This document shows, piece after piece, positions 24,801 through 34,094 of a stretch of 53,420 nucleotides of DNA. The notes below the pieces were generated by a model. It had not been told where the DNA came from. It saw only the letters and a list, made by a program, of their open reading frames with translations, and ran no database searches. A program made the translations under genes and the position numbers. The first letter of the stretch is position 1. Each line of letters opens with the position of its first letter. The stretch is from Chlorogloeopsis fritschii PCC 6912 (GTDB lineage Bacteria; Cyanobacteriota; Cyanobacteriia; Cyanobacteriales; Nostocaceae), in contig NZ_AJLN01000125.1 of assembly GCF_000317285.1 (NCBI RefSeq), positions 1 through 53,420 of the forward strand. Reading direction: 5' to 3'.

Positions 24801-26525
24801 ATGTTGCAGAAAAGCATTCACGCGATTGGGCGCTACATTCCCATTCTGCAATGGTTGTCCAACTATCGACTGTCTTGGCTGCGTCAAGATTTTATGGCTG
24901 GGTTAACAGTCTGGGCGGTGATGGTTCCCACTGCACTTGCCTATACAGGAATTGCTGGCGTTCCCGCTGCTGTCGGGTTGTACACTGTGCCGCTGAGTCT
25001 CCTAGCTTATGCCTTTTTTGGCACCTCTGGTGTCTTAATTGTCGGCCCGGATTCAGCAACCGCCTTGCTGTCGGCACATACGGTGATGATGTTTGCTACT
25101 CCAGACTCGTCAGAGTACCTTGCCCTAACATCTGTACTTGCCTTTTTGGTAAGTCTACTTTTGATTGGATTCGGGCTGCTACGTATGGGATGGGTAGCCA
25201 ATTTCATTTCCCAGCCAGTGATGCAGGGGTTTGTCCAAGGGTTAGCAATTGTGACGTTAATGACGCAATTACCCAAGCTGTTCGGAGTGAAACAAGTTGA
25301 CGGCAACTTTTTTGAGAGATTGGGGGCACTGTTGTCAGAGTTGCCTCATACCCACTTCACAACCTTAGTAATGGGGTTGGCTAGCTTGTTACTTTTGTTT
25401 GCTTTCAGTCAGTGGTTCCCTCGATTGCCAGCGGCTTTCCTTACGATTTTAATAGCTGTCTTAGCGGTTTCCCTGTTCGGTTTGCAACACAGTGGTATTG
25501 CCCTTGTTGGCAACATCAAAGCAGGATTGCCTCCCATCGGACTGCCAAAGATGGATTGGCAACACCTCAGCTTGCTTTTGCAAGGAGCCTTAGCGATCGC
25601 GCTCTTAGATTATACGGAGTCTCTGGCGGCGGCTGAGACGGCTGCTCAAAGAACAGGCGGGCATATCGATCACAACCAAGAAGCGATCGCTTTAGGAATG
25701 GCTAATTTAGGATCGAGTGTGAGTTCTGGCTTTGTGGTAGCTGGCAGCCTTTCGCAATCAGCAGTGAGTATGGTGGCTGGTGGCAAGACTCAGATGGCAT
25801 CAATTTTTCAAGCCGCTTTGGTGCTGCTGACTTTATTATTTTTGATGCCCTTATTTAGTAACCTTCCTTTGGCTGTACTGGGTGCGATCGTGGTTAAAGC
25901 AATGCTGACTATGCTTAATCCGATTTACTTCAAGCAACTATGGAGGATTGATCGTACAGAATGTTGTTTAGCACTAGCCGCCTGCATGGGCGAACTTGCT
26001 TTCGGAATCTTAGCAGGTATCGGTTTGGGAGTACTCCTGTCACTCATCGTGCTAATTTATCACACCAGCCATCCAGAGACAGCAGTTCTCGGCAAGCTTT
26101 CAAATGAATCGAGAACTTATCGAGATATTGTCCTGCACCCGGAAGCCATAACTGTACCGGGACTGTTGATCTATCGTTTTGATGCAATATTGTTCTTTGC
26201 CAATGCCAGCTTTTTCGCCCAAGATCTTAAACGCCGAATCAAGAACTCCAAACAGCCAGTACAGGAAGTACTGGTAGACGCAGAGACTATTAACTCAGTC
26301 GATATAACGGCAGCACAGATGTTAGTTAAATTACACGCTCAATTACAAGCACAGAATATCTCTCTGTCTTTAGCTGGTGTGAAAGATCCTGTATGGGACA
26401 TGATGCGTTGGACAGGAGTGGAAAAAGCGATCGGTCGAGAACACTTTTTTGAGTCCATTTCTGAGGGAGTAAATGCCTTTCTCAAGCAACAGACAATAAC
26501 CGAAAAGTCCAGTGAAAAAGCTTAG
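24801..26525 (+). CDS. SulP-family anion transporter with STAS domain
   Basis: A 574-residue SLC26/SulP membrane transporter. It has about 12-14 hydrophobic segments from residue 28 to about 430, with the family motifs DFMAGLTVWAVMVPTALAYT near the N-terminus, LIVGPDSATALLSAHT and LDYTESLAAAETAAQRTGGH. A cytoplasmic STAS domain covers about 440-560 (GLLIYRFDAILFFANASFFA, VLVDAETINSVDITAAQML). Relatives carry sulfate, bicarbonate (BicA) or other anions, probably with Na+ or H+; the substrate here is not determined. The stop overlaps the next gene by 14 bp. Confidence 0.92.
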   Translation: MLQKSIHAIGRYIPILQWLSNYRLSWLRQDFMAGLTVWAVMVPTALAYTGIAGVPAAVGLYTVPLSLLAYAFFGTSGVLIVGPDSATALLSAHTVMMFATPDSSEYLALTSVLAFLVSLLLIGFGLLRMGWVANFISQPVMQGFVQGLAIVTLMTQLPKLFGVKQVDGNFFERLGALLSELPHTHFTTLVMGLASLLLLFAFSQWFPRLPAAFLTILIAVLAVSLFGLQHSGIALVGNIKAGLPPIGLPKMDWQHLSLLLQGALAIALLDYTESLAAAETAAQRTGGHIDHNQEAIALGMANLGSSVSSGFVVAGSLSQSAVSMVAGGKTQMASIFQAALVLLTLLFLMPLFSNLPLAVLGAIVVKAMLTMLNPIYFKQLWRIDRTECCLALAACMGELAFGILAGIGLGVLLSLIVLIYHTSHPETAVLGKLSNESRTYRDIVLHPEAITVPGLLIYRFDAILFFANASFFAQDLKRRIKNSKQPVQEVLVDAETINSVDITAAQMLVKLHAQLQAQNISLSLAGVKDPVWDMMRWTGVEKAIGREHFFESISEGVNAFLKQQTITEKSSEKA

Positions 26526-27204
26526 AAGCAGTTTTTACCATTTCGCGTGGAATATACATGATGGCAAGAGGGCTGTCTTGTGCGGCAGCTTTGGTGTTTT
26601 GGTAACTGCCATTTTATTTCGGCGCTTAGGCTGGGAAATAGCCAGTATTCTTGGTTGGATATGCTGGGTAGGCAGCTATCTATTGCTACTTGGCATTGTT
26701 ATTGTCAGTGCCGACGGATCGAGAACTCAACAACGGGTTTCCAGAGATAACCCAAATACGTTGATGTTACTTATTTTACTGAGTGTAACTACCTTTATAA
26801 GTAACATTTTTGTGGGCATTATTCTCACATCTGTAGGTAACCGCACTCACGGACACACCCAAGTTTTGATTGTACTTAGCGCGATCGCTATACTTTTGTC
26901 TTGGTGTTTGTTGCACACTTCTTTTGGACAGCAATATGCGCGGATTTACTATGACGTAGTAGATGATAGCGGGCGGACATCTGCCAGCAAGCTGCGTAGG
27001 GGATTAGCTTTTCCAGGAACAGATCAGCCAGCCTATCTAGATTTTCTTTACGTATCCTTTACAATTGCCCTGACTTATGCAACCAGCGATGTCGATATTG
27101 AATCTGAATATCTACGGCGAATAGTTCTCGTCCACAGCTTGGTATCTTTCTTCTTCTACTCAATTATTCTAGGAAGTGTTCTTAACGCTATTGTCACTTC
27201 TTAA
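26512..27204 (+). CDS. DUF1345 membrane protein
   Basis: A 230-residue protein with a GTG start inside the last codons of the SulP gene. About five hydrophobic segments and the family block DFLYVSFTIALTYATSDVDI followed by RRIVLVHSLVSFFFYSIILG identify DUF1345, an integral membrane family of unknown function. The 14-bp overlap makes translational coupling with the transporter likely, so a supporting role in the same transport process is plausible (inference). Confidence 0.87.
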   Translation: MKKLRSSFYHFAWNIHDGKRAVLCGSFGVLVTAILFRRLGWEIASILGWICWVGSYLLLLGIVIVSADGSRTQQRVSRDNPNTLMLLILLSVTTFISNIFVGIILTSVGNRTHGHTQVLIVLSAIAILLSWCLLHTSFGQQYARIYYDVVDDSGRTSASKLRRGLAFPGTDQPAYLDFLYVSFTIALTYATSDVDIESEYLRRIVLVHSLVSFFFYSIILGSVLNAIVTS

Positions 27205-27576
27205 GACAAGTAAATATTTGCAATAAAAAGTTAAAATTGTCCATTGGGATGACACTTCTGCAAGATTGGCTTAACCAAATCTGTCAGCAATATGCTTTGA
27301 GAATTTTCTTGCAAATGTTTCACGAATTTCTTGTCAGGTTCTTCTAGCTACGTATGATCTGGTAGATCTGATTCAACACCTAATGGTGATTGTGTTGAGG
27401 TGGTGGGAACCTCGCAAGATTGGGGGAGCTTATTCAGTAACATGGCATTTGTTATACTTGATTGCGACCTTATCAATGCAATTATACTGAATATATGTTA
27501 AAAATAATACATTTTTATACTTGCAACTCAAGCTAATCCAGCTAAATGAAGTCAAATATTTTTGGAGGTAGGACAA
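27205..27576. other. Spacer with a coding remnant and a dyad before the AIPR gene
   Basis: A short frame from ATG 27249 to TAG 27347 (32 residues, MTLLQDWLNQICQQYALRIF onward) has protein-like composition. Further open frames run on after a frame change, so this may be a decayed gene. The inverted repeat TCAACAC (27373-27379) / GTGTTGA (27392-27398) follows. A clear GGAGG at 27564 serves the AIPR start. Confidence 0.3.
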
Positions 27577-29325
27577 ATGGCAGCTAACGATAGCATAGTT
27601 CTCGATACTATTCTTGAACAAAAAAAGAGTCAGATTGCTGATTCTCTACCCGATGATGTTTATTTTGAAATATTCACGTTTGAGCAGATTTTGAAAAAAT
27701 ATGACCTTTCATATGAAGAGTTGATATCTGGAAAAATTGGAGGAGGTGATGATGGAGGCATTGATGGGTTCTTTACCTTTATTAACGGAGAAATTCTTGA
27801 TAAAGATACCAATTTAAATGAATTTAAAAGATATCCAACAATTGAATTATTTTTAATTCAATCCAAGCGTTCACCTTCATTTTCAGAAACTGCTGTTGAA
27901 CACGTAATTAGATCAGGAATGAATATCTTTAATTTACAAAAGGATATCTCTATTCTTCAAAAGAACTATAACGCAGAACTTATTGACAAAATTTCATCTT
28001 TTAGAGAAGCTTATCTTCAATTAATCTCAATTCATCCTAGTTTAAAAATTAATTATATCTATGCCAGTAAGGGTGATACAACAAATATTCACAGGAAAGT
28101 ATATAACAGTGCAGAGAACCTTAAAGAAACAGTTCAGAGTTATTTTAGAGGAGCCATCGTCAATACACAATTTATTGGCGCACGTGAATTAATAGATGCT
28201 TCTCGGCTAGAAAAGAATTATAACTTAAAGCTTAAATTTATAGAAAATTATATTTCAAGAAGCGAAGATAATTATATTGTACTAGCCACATTAAAAGATT
28301 ACTATAATTTTGTGACAGATGAAAATAACGAATTGAGACAATATATATTTACTTTTAATGTGCGAGACTACCAGGGGAATGTAGAAGTAAATAAAGATAT
28401 TCAAAAGACACTTGAATCAGATAATGCTCTAGACTTTTGGTGGCTTAATAATGGTATAACTATCCTGTCATCTAAAGCCACTGTTGCTGGGAAAATTATT
28501 AGCCTTGATGATGTACAAGTTGTTAATGGGTTACAAACAACTAATACAATTTATAACTATATAAAACATAGATCTGAGGATAATGATAAAGATAAAAATA
28601 GGTCGATTTTGATCAGAATTGTAGCCACAAATGATACAGAATCTATAAATCGTATCATCAAAGCAACCAATTTTCAGACTCCCATACCACCCGCCTCACT
28701 AAAAGCGACTGATCCAATTCAATCAGATATAGAAAATTATTTTTTAAGTAAAGGATGGTACTATGACCGCCGCAAAAACTACTATAAGAATATGGGCAAG
28801 CCCATAGACAGAATTATTAGCATTTCCTATTTAGCTCAAGCAGTAATGGCAATTGTTCTTCGTGAACCCAATATTTCTAGGTCTAGACCATCTTCGATTA
28901 TAAAAACAGATAGTGACTATAAACGTGTGTTCAAGGAAAAGTCTAACCTTCAGGTGTATATGTTTTGTGTGGAAGTGATGAAGCAGGTAGAATCATTTAT
29001 ACGCAGCACAGTTTCTGAGAAATCAAAACAAGAAAATGATACTTTCTGGAGGCATACTTCGCCACTTCGCATTCTCAGTTTTCATTTAGCAATGCTTCTT
29101 GTGGTTAAATTGCTTTGCAAAAATGACTACAATCCTACAGATGTAGAGAAGTTATTAAAAGTGGAGTTAAAAAATGAAATTATTAGTCAAACATTATTTG
29201 AACTAATTGAGTTAACAGATAGATACGTAAATTCTCGACCTTCATTATCAATCAATACAGTTGTTAAACAAAAAGATTTCGTTACATATTTGCTAGACAA
29301 CGTCAATTTATCTACTATTGGGTAA
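27577..29325 (+). CDS. AIPR-family protein with N-terminal PD-(D/E)xK-like nuclease motifs
   Basis: A 582-residue protein from the ATG at 27577 (GGAGG at 27564, spacing 8; the earlier TTG contains that site). The AIPR (abortive infection phage resistance) core is recognisable at about 275-400: DNALDFWWLNNGITILSS, VVNGLQTTNTIYNYI and IIKATNFQTPIPPASLKATD. The N-terminus has GGGDDGGIDGFF (about 56-66) and, about 30 residues on, ELFLIQSKRS, the D...(E/Q)xK layout of PD-(D/E)xK nucleases. No partner gene is adjacent. The gene is AT-rich and has no HIP1 octamer, unlike most neighbours, which suggests transfer. An anti-phage role is inferred from the family. Confidence 0.88.
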   Translation: MAANDSIVLDTILEQKKSQIADSLPDDVYFEIFTFEQILKKYDLSYEELISGKIGGGDDGGIDGFFTFINGEILDKDTNLNEFKRYPTIELFLIQSKRSPSFSETAVEHVIRSGMNIFNLQKDISILQKNYNAELIDKISSFREAYLQLISIHPSLKINYIYASKGDTTNIHRKVYNSAENLKETVQSYFRGAIVNTQFIGARELIDASRLEKNYNLKLKFIENYISRSEDNYIVLATLKDYYNFVTDENNELRQYIFTFNVRDYQGNVEVNKDIQKTLESDNALDFWWLNNGITILSSKATVAGKIISLDDVQVVNGLQTTNTIYNYIKHRSEDNDKDKNRSILIRIVATNDTESINRIIKATNFQTPIPPASLKATDPIQSDIENYFLSKGWYYDRRKNYYKNMGKPIDRIISISYLAQAVMAIVLREPNISRSRPSSIIKTDSDYKRVFKEKSNLQVYMFCVEVMKQVESFIRSTVSEKSKQENDTFWRHTSPLRILSFHLAMLLVVKLLCKNDYNPTDVEKLLKVELKNEIISQTLFELIELTDRYVNSRPSLSINTVVKQKDFVTYLLDNVNLSTIG

Positions 29326-29435
29326 TTAACAAACTTCCCATTACTCTTGAATTTCCTAGAGTGAACGCTCTCTCCTTAACCCAAGTTCGATAATTAATAT
29401 ATTGGTAACTAGGAGATAGCCTAGCTCATTTCTCC

Positions 29436-29580
29436 TTATGTCCTTTCTACAGCTGCATCAAACATCTCCATTTGCTCTGGTGTTAAATTGTTTAATGTCC
29501 CAGAAACTGCCTCTATGACCAAAATACATTTCTGATATGCGTACCACTGCCGCATCTCTTCCGCTAGAAACTTCTTGCAT
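29436..29580 (-). pseudogene. Broken second copy of the PIN-associated antitoxin
   Basis: The minus strand encodes a C-terminal block ILVIEAVSGTLNNLTPEQME (then MFDAAVERT), nearly the same as the end of the antitoxin at 24229 (ILVLEAVSGTLNDLSPEQLA). In another frame, from ATG 29580, it starts MQEVSS, matching the antitoxin start MQEVTS. The middle, about 60 residues, is missing and the two ends are out of frame. GGAGG lies just upstream of the old ATG. No toxin gene follows. This is a pseudogene made by internal deletion. Confidence 0.75.
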
Positions 29581-29679
29581 ATTCCCTTGCCTCCACCCAT
29601 AACTTTAATTTGCCTAACCACTTATAACTCTAACAACTCCTCATCTTTGCGTCCTTCGCGTCTTTGCGGTTCATTTCAT

Positions 29680-29709
29680 AAAAAAAGGGCAGGCTAATTA
29701 CCCACCCTC
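29680..29709 (-). terminator. Terminator of the transketolase gene
   Basis: On the minus strand AGGGTGG and CCTGCCCT pair (with two wobbles) across a short AT-rich loop, followed by seven Ts. It lies just past the tkt stop at 29731. Confidence 0.75.
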
Positions 29710-29730
29710 AAAATAATTATTCTGTTGCTA

Positions 29731-31746
29731 TTAACCCAACAATTTCTTAGCCTTAGCTAACACATTATCTACGCTAAAGCCGAATTTCTCCATACAGACA
29801 CCGCCAGGAGCCGAAGCACCAAAGCGATCATCAATACTAACAGTATCGCCTTCGGTACCTATGTACTTGTGCCAGCCAAAGCTAGTGCCAGCTTCTACAG
29901 CTAAACGCTTGGTGACAGCTTTGGGCAGAACAGACTCTCTATAAGCCGCATCTTGGGCTTCAAACAAATCCCAAGAAGGTAGCGAAACAACACGGACTTT
30001 ATTGCCTTGGGCCGTAAGTTTCTCAGCTGCGGTTATACAGAGGTTTAATTCTGAACCAGTACCAATCAGGATCAAATCTGGCGTACCTTGACAATCCACT
30101 ACAATGTATCCACCCTTTGTTACGCCCTCAATCGACGTACCTGCCAGGTTGGGGACATTTTGACGGGTGAACGCCAATAAAGTGGGAAAGTCTTGCTTTG
30201 CTCTTTCAATTGCCACTTTGTAAGCGCCAGAGGTTTCGTTGCCGTCTGCCGGGCGAATTACTGTTAGCTTAGGAATAGCTCGCAGGGAAGCTAGAGTTTC
30301 AATCGGTTGGTGCGTCGGCCCATCTTCACCTTGTCCAATCGAGTCGTGAGTCATTACCCAAATCACGCCAGCGTTGGACAGGGCAGATAAGCGGATGGCA
30401 GCACGCATATAGTCTGTGAAGATCAGGAAGGTTGCGCCGTAGGGAATTAATCCCGAACCGTGCAGCGCTATGCCGTTGCAGATTGCGCCCATACCATGTT
30501 CCCGCACACCAAAGTGGATGTTGGGATTTTGGTATTGCCCTTTCTGAAAGTCGCCCTTACCCTTGAGTTCAGTGAGGTTTGAGTGGGTTAAGTCAGCCGA
30601 ACCACCAATTAATTCAGGTAAAACTGTTGCCAGTTTGTTGAGGCAGGTTTCTGAGTGTTTGCGGGTGGCTACTCCTTTGTCTTCGGGGGTATAGGTAGGT
30701 AGTACCTTATCCCAACCGTCCAGAAGTTTGCCACTAATATAGCGCTCAAATTCAGCCGCTTCTTCGGCATATTTGGCTCTATAAGCATCAAAGGCTTTAT
30801 TCCATTCAGCTTCGTAGCCTGCACCGCGCTCAACTGCTTTACGCGTGTGGTTGAGAGCATCTTCTGGGACTACGAAAGGTTCATATGTCCACTCCAGGTT
30901 ATTGCGGGTAGCAGTCACTTCATCTGTTCCCAGAGCAGCACCGTGAACACCAGCTGTATTTGCTTTGTTGGGAGAACCATAACCGATGGTGGTTGTCACC
31001 TTAATCATCGAAGGTCTATCAGTGACTGCTTTTGCGGCTTCAATTGCTTTCGCTATCCCTTCTAAGTCGGTATTGCCATCTTTGACATGCAGGACATGCC
31101 AACCATAGGATTCAAACCGCTTGGAAACATCTTCGGTGAAAGCAATATCTGTAGAACCGTCGATGGAAATGTGGTTGTCGTCGTATAGGGCAATTAGCTT
31201 ACCCAATCCCAAGTGTCCTGCCAGGGAACAGGCTTCACCGGATACGCCTTCCATGTTGCAACCATCACCCAAAATTACGTAGGTGTAGTGGTCAACAATT
31301 TTGGCATCGGGTTTGTTGAACTTTGCAGCTAGATGTGCTTCAGCAATTGCCAAACCGACCCCATTAGCAATTCCTTGCCCTAAGGGGCCTGTAGTAACTT
31401 CTACACCAGGGGTCATAAAGTTTTCTGGGTGTCCGGGGGTTTTAGATTCCCACTGACGGAATTGCTTAATCTCCTCAATGGTTACGCTGTCGTAACCAAA
31501 CAGGTAGAGCAGGGCATACTGCAACATTGAGCCGTGCCCGGCAGACAGGACAAAGCGATCGCGGTTAAACCACTTAGGATTCTTGGGGTTAAACCGTAAA
31601 AACCGATCCCAGAGTACAAATGCCATTGGTGCTGCGCCCATCGGCAGTCCTGGGTGACCAGACTTTGCCTTTTCTACGGCATCAATTGCCAAGAAGCGAA
31701 TAGAGTTAATACAAAGTTCTTCAAGGGTTTGGGTTGCAACAGCCAT
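29731..31746 (-). CDS. tkt: Transketolase
   Basis: A 671-residue, full-length transketolase of the Calvin cycle and pentose phosphate pathway, dependent on thiamine diphosphate and Mg2+. The substrate and cofactor motifs are [18 protein letters not shown] near residue 30, the ThDP motif [20 protein letters not shown] then [14 protein letters not shown], and in the pyrimidine-binding half [19 protein letters not shown] and [14 protein letters not shown]. The C-terminal domain ends [19 protein letters not shown]. It is cytoplasmic. Its own terminator follows. It is on the same strand as fabF and acpP but 290 bp from fabF, so probably a separate transcript. Confidence 0.97.
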   Translation of the reverse strand: MAVATQTLEELCINSIRFLAIDAVEKAKSGHPGLPMGAAPMAFVLWDRFLRFNPKNPKWFNRDRFVLSAGHGSMLQYALLYLFGYDSVTIEEIKQFRQWESKTPGHPENFMTPGVEVTTGPLGQGIANGVGLAIAEAHLAAKFNKPDAKIVDHYTYVILGDGCNMEGVSGEACSLAGHLGLGKLIALYDDNHISIDGSTDIAFTEDVSKRFESYGWHVLHVKDGNTDLEGIAKAIEAAKAVTDRPSMIKVTTTIGYGSPNKANTAGVHGAALGTDEVTATRNNLEWTYEPFVVPEDALNHTRKAVERGAGYEAEWNKAFDAYRAKYAEEAAEFERYISGKLLDGWDKVLPTYTPEDKGVATRKHSETCLNKLATVLPELIGGSADLTHSNLTELKGKGDFQKGQYQNPNIHFGVREHGMGAICNGIALHGSGLIPYGATFLIFTDYMRAAIRLSALSNAGVIWVMTHDSIGQGEDGPTHQPIETLASLRAIPKLTVIRPADGNETSGAYKVAIERAKQDFPTLLAFTRQNVPNLAGTSIEGVTKGGYIVVDCQGTPDLILIGTGSELNLCITAAEKLTAQGNKVRVVSLPSWDLFEAQDAAYRESVLPKAVTKRLAVEAGTSFGWHKYIGTEGDTVSIDDRFGASAPGGVCMEKFGFSVDNVLAKAKKLLG

Positions 31747-31796
31747 AATAAGATTGTTGTTAACGACGGGTTAGCACTCTTTGAGCTTCTCCACTG

Positions 31797-31819
31797 TTGG
31801 GGATATTTTGTTTCCCCAA
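31797..31819. promoter_or_regulatory. Small dyad upstream of tkt
   Basis: TTGGGGA (31797-31803) / TCCCCAA (31813-31819), 50-75 bp upstream of the tkt start on the minus strand. It could be a leader hairpin or an operator; there is no direct evidence for either. The rest of the 290-bp spacer shows nothing assignable. Confidence 0.25.
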
Positions 31820-32038
31820 AACAGTATCTTTATCATCCCATTGGTGCTTGTTGACAAACAAGCCGTACTATCGAGGATTTTTGATTTGGGATTTTAGATT
31901 ATTCTATGAAAGATCGCCCTAAATATCAGTTGCCAAAGGGACTTACTTATGCAGTTAAGCTGTCCCCAACGCTACTTTTTATGCCGTTTACGATTTTCAT
32001 AGTTTGAGCATCAAATCTAAAATTACCAATTTCAAACC

Positions 32039-33289
32039 CTAGACGTACTTCTTAAAGACTAGCGTGACATTGTGACCGCCAAAACCAAAAGAATTGGATA
32101 ATGCCACATCTAGACGTGCAGCCCGACTGACGTGAGGCACATAATCTAAATCGCACTCAGGATCGGGGTTTTCTAAGTTGATTGTTGGTGGAATGCGATC
32201 ATTGGCGATCGCCATTACTGTTGCCACTGCTTCAATGCCACCAGAACCGCCTAACAAGTGACCAGTCATGGATTTTGTGGAACTGATCGCCACTTTGTAG
32301 GCATGGTCGCCCAAGGCTTTTTTCATGGCAGCAGTTTCTGTGGTATCATTAGCCGGAGTGCTGGTGCCGTGAGCGTTGATGTAGTTTACTTGCTCTGGGG
32401 TTATGCCTGCATCTTTGAGTGCCAACCGTATAGCTCTAGTTGCTCCCTCTCCACCAGGTACAGGGGAAGTAATATGGTAAGCGTCACAGGTCATCGCGTA
32501 GCCGATAATTTCTGCATAAATTCTCGCGCCACGACTCTTTGCGTGTTCTAGTTCTTCGAGAATGAGAATGCCCGCGCCTTCACCCATAATAAATCCGTCG
32601 CGATCTTTATCAAATGGACGGCAGGCACGAGTGGGGTCATCATTGCGAAAAGAAAGGGCTTTACACGCTGCAAATCCAGCCACAGACAAAGGTGTGATCG
32701 CCGCCTCGGTGCCTCCGCAAATCATCGCTTGGGCATAACCGCCTTGAATCAAGCGAAAAGCGTCTCCGATCGCATTGGAACCAGCAGCACAGGCTGTCAC
32801 AGCGCAAGAATTAGGGCCTTTCGCACCAGTATGAATTGCAGTTAACCCCGCTGCCATATTAGCAATCATCATGGGAATCATGAAAGGGCTACAGCGATCC
32901 GGGCCACGATTTAGATAAATAGTTTGCTGGTCTTCCATTACCTTAATGCCACCAACGCCCGAACCGATCATGACACCCACTTGTTCTGCATTCAGGTCAT
33001 TGATAACTAATCGTGCATCTGCTAAAGCTTGCTTTGCAGCCGAAACAGCAAATTGCGTAAATCGATCCATGCGCTTGGCTTCTTTACGTTCCAAGTAATC
33101 GTGTGGATCGTAGTTTTTAACTTCACCAGCAATGCGGCAATCATGGCGAGAAGCATCAAATAAGGTAATTTCGCCAATGCCATTACGCCCGCTTACCAAT
33201 CCTTCCCAATACTCGGCTGGTGTATTACCAATTGGTGTAATCGCGCCAACACCAGTTACAACAACGCGCTTACGTATAAAATCAGTCAT
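32039..33289 (-). CDS. fabF: Beta-ketoacyl-ACP synthase II
   Basis: A 416-residue condensing enzyme of fatty acid elongation that joins malonyl-ACP to acyl-ACP. The Cys-His-His triad is present: active-site Cys167 in VTACAAGSNAIGDAF, His in INAHGTSTPANDTTET near 307, and His in STKSMTGHLLGGSGG near 343. N-terminal VVVTGVGAITPIGN and C-terminal SNSFGFGGHNVTLVFKKY are typical of KAS II. It lies downstream of acpP on the same strand, the usual acpP-fabF order, separated here by about 210 bp of repeat DNA. Confidence 0.97.
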   Translation of the reverse strand: MTDFIRKRVVVTGVGAITPIGNTPAEYWEGLVSGRNGIGEITLFDASRHDCRIAGEVKNYDPHDYLERKEAKRMDRFTQFAVSAAKQALADARLVINDLNAEQVGVMIGSGVGGIKVMEDQQTIYLNRGPDRCSPFMIPMMIANMAAGLTAIHTGAKGPNSCAVTACAAGSNAIGDAFRLIQGGYAQAMICGGTEAAITPLSVAGFAACKALSFRNDDPTRACRPFDKDRDGFIMGEGAGILILEELEHAKSRGARIYAEIIGYAMTCDAYHITSPVPGGEGATRAIRLALKDAGITPEQVNYINAHGTSTPANDTTETAAMKKALGDHAYKVAISSTKSMTGHLLGGSGGIEAVATVMAIANDRIPPTINLENPDPECDLDYVPHVSRAARLDVALSNSFGFGGHNVTLVFKKYV

Positions 33290-33331
33290 TTCTCAGTTAC
33301 AGGTGGCTCTTCCTTGATGCAGGCAGGACAA

Positions 33332-33500
33332 AACAGGGACTAGGGACTAGGGACTAGGGATTAGGGACTAGGGACTAGGGGCTAGAAATTTTAGATTTTA
33401 GATTTTGGATTTTAGATTAAGTTCCAATCCAAAATCGCTTTCTCCAAAATCCAAAATTGAATTACCCAATCACCAATACCCAGTACCCATTCCCAATACT
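33332..33500. repeat. Heptamer repeats between acpP and fabF
   Basis: GGACTAG units (about 33335-33385) are followed by TTTTAGATTTTGGAT and CCAAAAT-type units, then ACCCAATCACCAATACCCAG and CCCATTCCCAAT repeats up to the acpP stop. The array splits the acpP-fabF operon. Confidence 0.75.
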
Positions 33501-33750
33501 AGGCGGATGCGGCAACTTTGTCGTTGATGTAATCAACTGCCTCTTGAACTGTAGTAATTTTTTCTGCGGCTTCATCAGGAATTTCGATATCAAATTCTTC
33601 TTCCAAAGCCATTACCAGTTCTACAGTATCCAAAGAATCGGCTCCCAAGTCGTTGGCAAAGCTAGCTTGTGGGATGACTTTGTCGGCCTCAACACTTAGC
33701 TGTTCGGAGACGATTTTCTTGACCTTTTCAAAAATTTCCGCTTGGCTCAT
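33499..33750 (-). CDS. acpP: Acyl carrier protein
   Basis: An 83-residue acidic four-helix carrier protein. The 4'-phosphopantetheine attachment Ser39 is in the motif [19 protein letters not shown]. Full length. It carries growing acyl chains for fatty acid synthesis and serves LpxD-type acyl transfer as well; lpxD is also in this window but not linked. First gene of the acpP-fabF pair. Two tight hairpins lie in its upstream region. Confidence 0.97.
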   Translation of the reverse strand: MSQAEIFEKVKKIVSEQLSVEADKVIPQASFANDLGADSLDTVELVMALEEEFDIEIPDEAAEKITTVQEAVDYINDKVAASA

Positions 33751-33854
33751 AGAGTAAATTCCTCAACCAGTTGCTAAATCCGCTCTTTATGGGGGACATG
33801 ATTTTGAGCATATTTATCTTATCGGAAAGCGCGATCGCCCGTATACTACTAAGG

Positions 33855-33897
33855 GATTTTCTTTGAGAAAATCTTTCCTCTGTTTCTGTTAGAAACA
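33855..33897. promoter_or_regulatory. Twin short hairpins upstream of acpP
   Basis: GATTTTCT-TTG-AGAAAATC (33855-33873) and TGTTTCT-GTT-AGAAACA (33881-33897) are perfect stems of 8 and 7 bp with 3-nt loops, 7 bp apart, about 105-150 bp upstream of the acpP start. They may be operator half-sites or leader structure. The rest of the 344-bp spacer shows no gene. Confidence 0.4.
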
Positions 33898-34094
33898 AAG
33901 CTACTGCTCAAGCGCTTGGGTATCAGAGCGCGCTACAAGTCGCAAACACGGTTTAAACAGTTCTGTTTTGCAATTCTTACTAAATTTTTTTAAGAATATA
34001 CACTCTACAATCCACTGTCTTGCGATCGCCACTAACAAGTGATGATAAAAAAGTTATCGTATAAGTCTATGACCTCATAATCTTATCAATTTCT

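Noticed and set aside
24776-25300. A 174-codon Cys/Ser-rich frame overlapping the SulP start
   Set aside because: Shadow in another frame of a clear membrane transporter; the composition is not protein-like.
27356-27544. Frame containing SDSTPNGDCVEVVG, reminiscent of DUF397
   Set aside because: That family is actinobacterial; the match is short, the frame has no proper start and the rest does not fit. Probably chance or relic.
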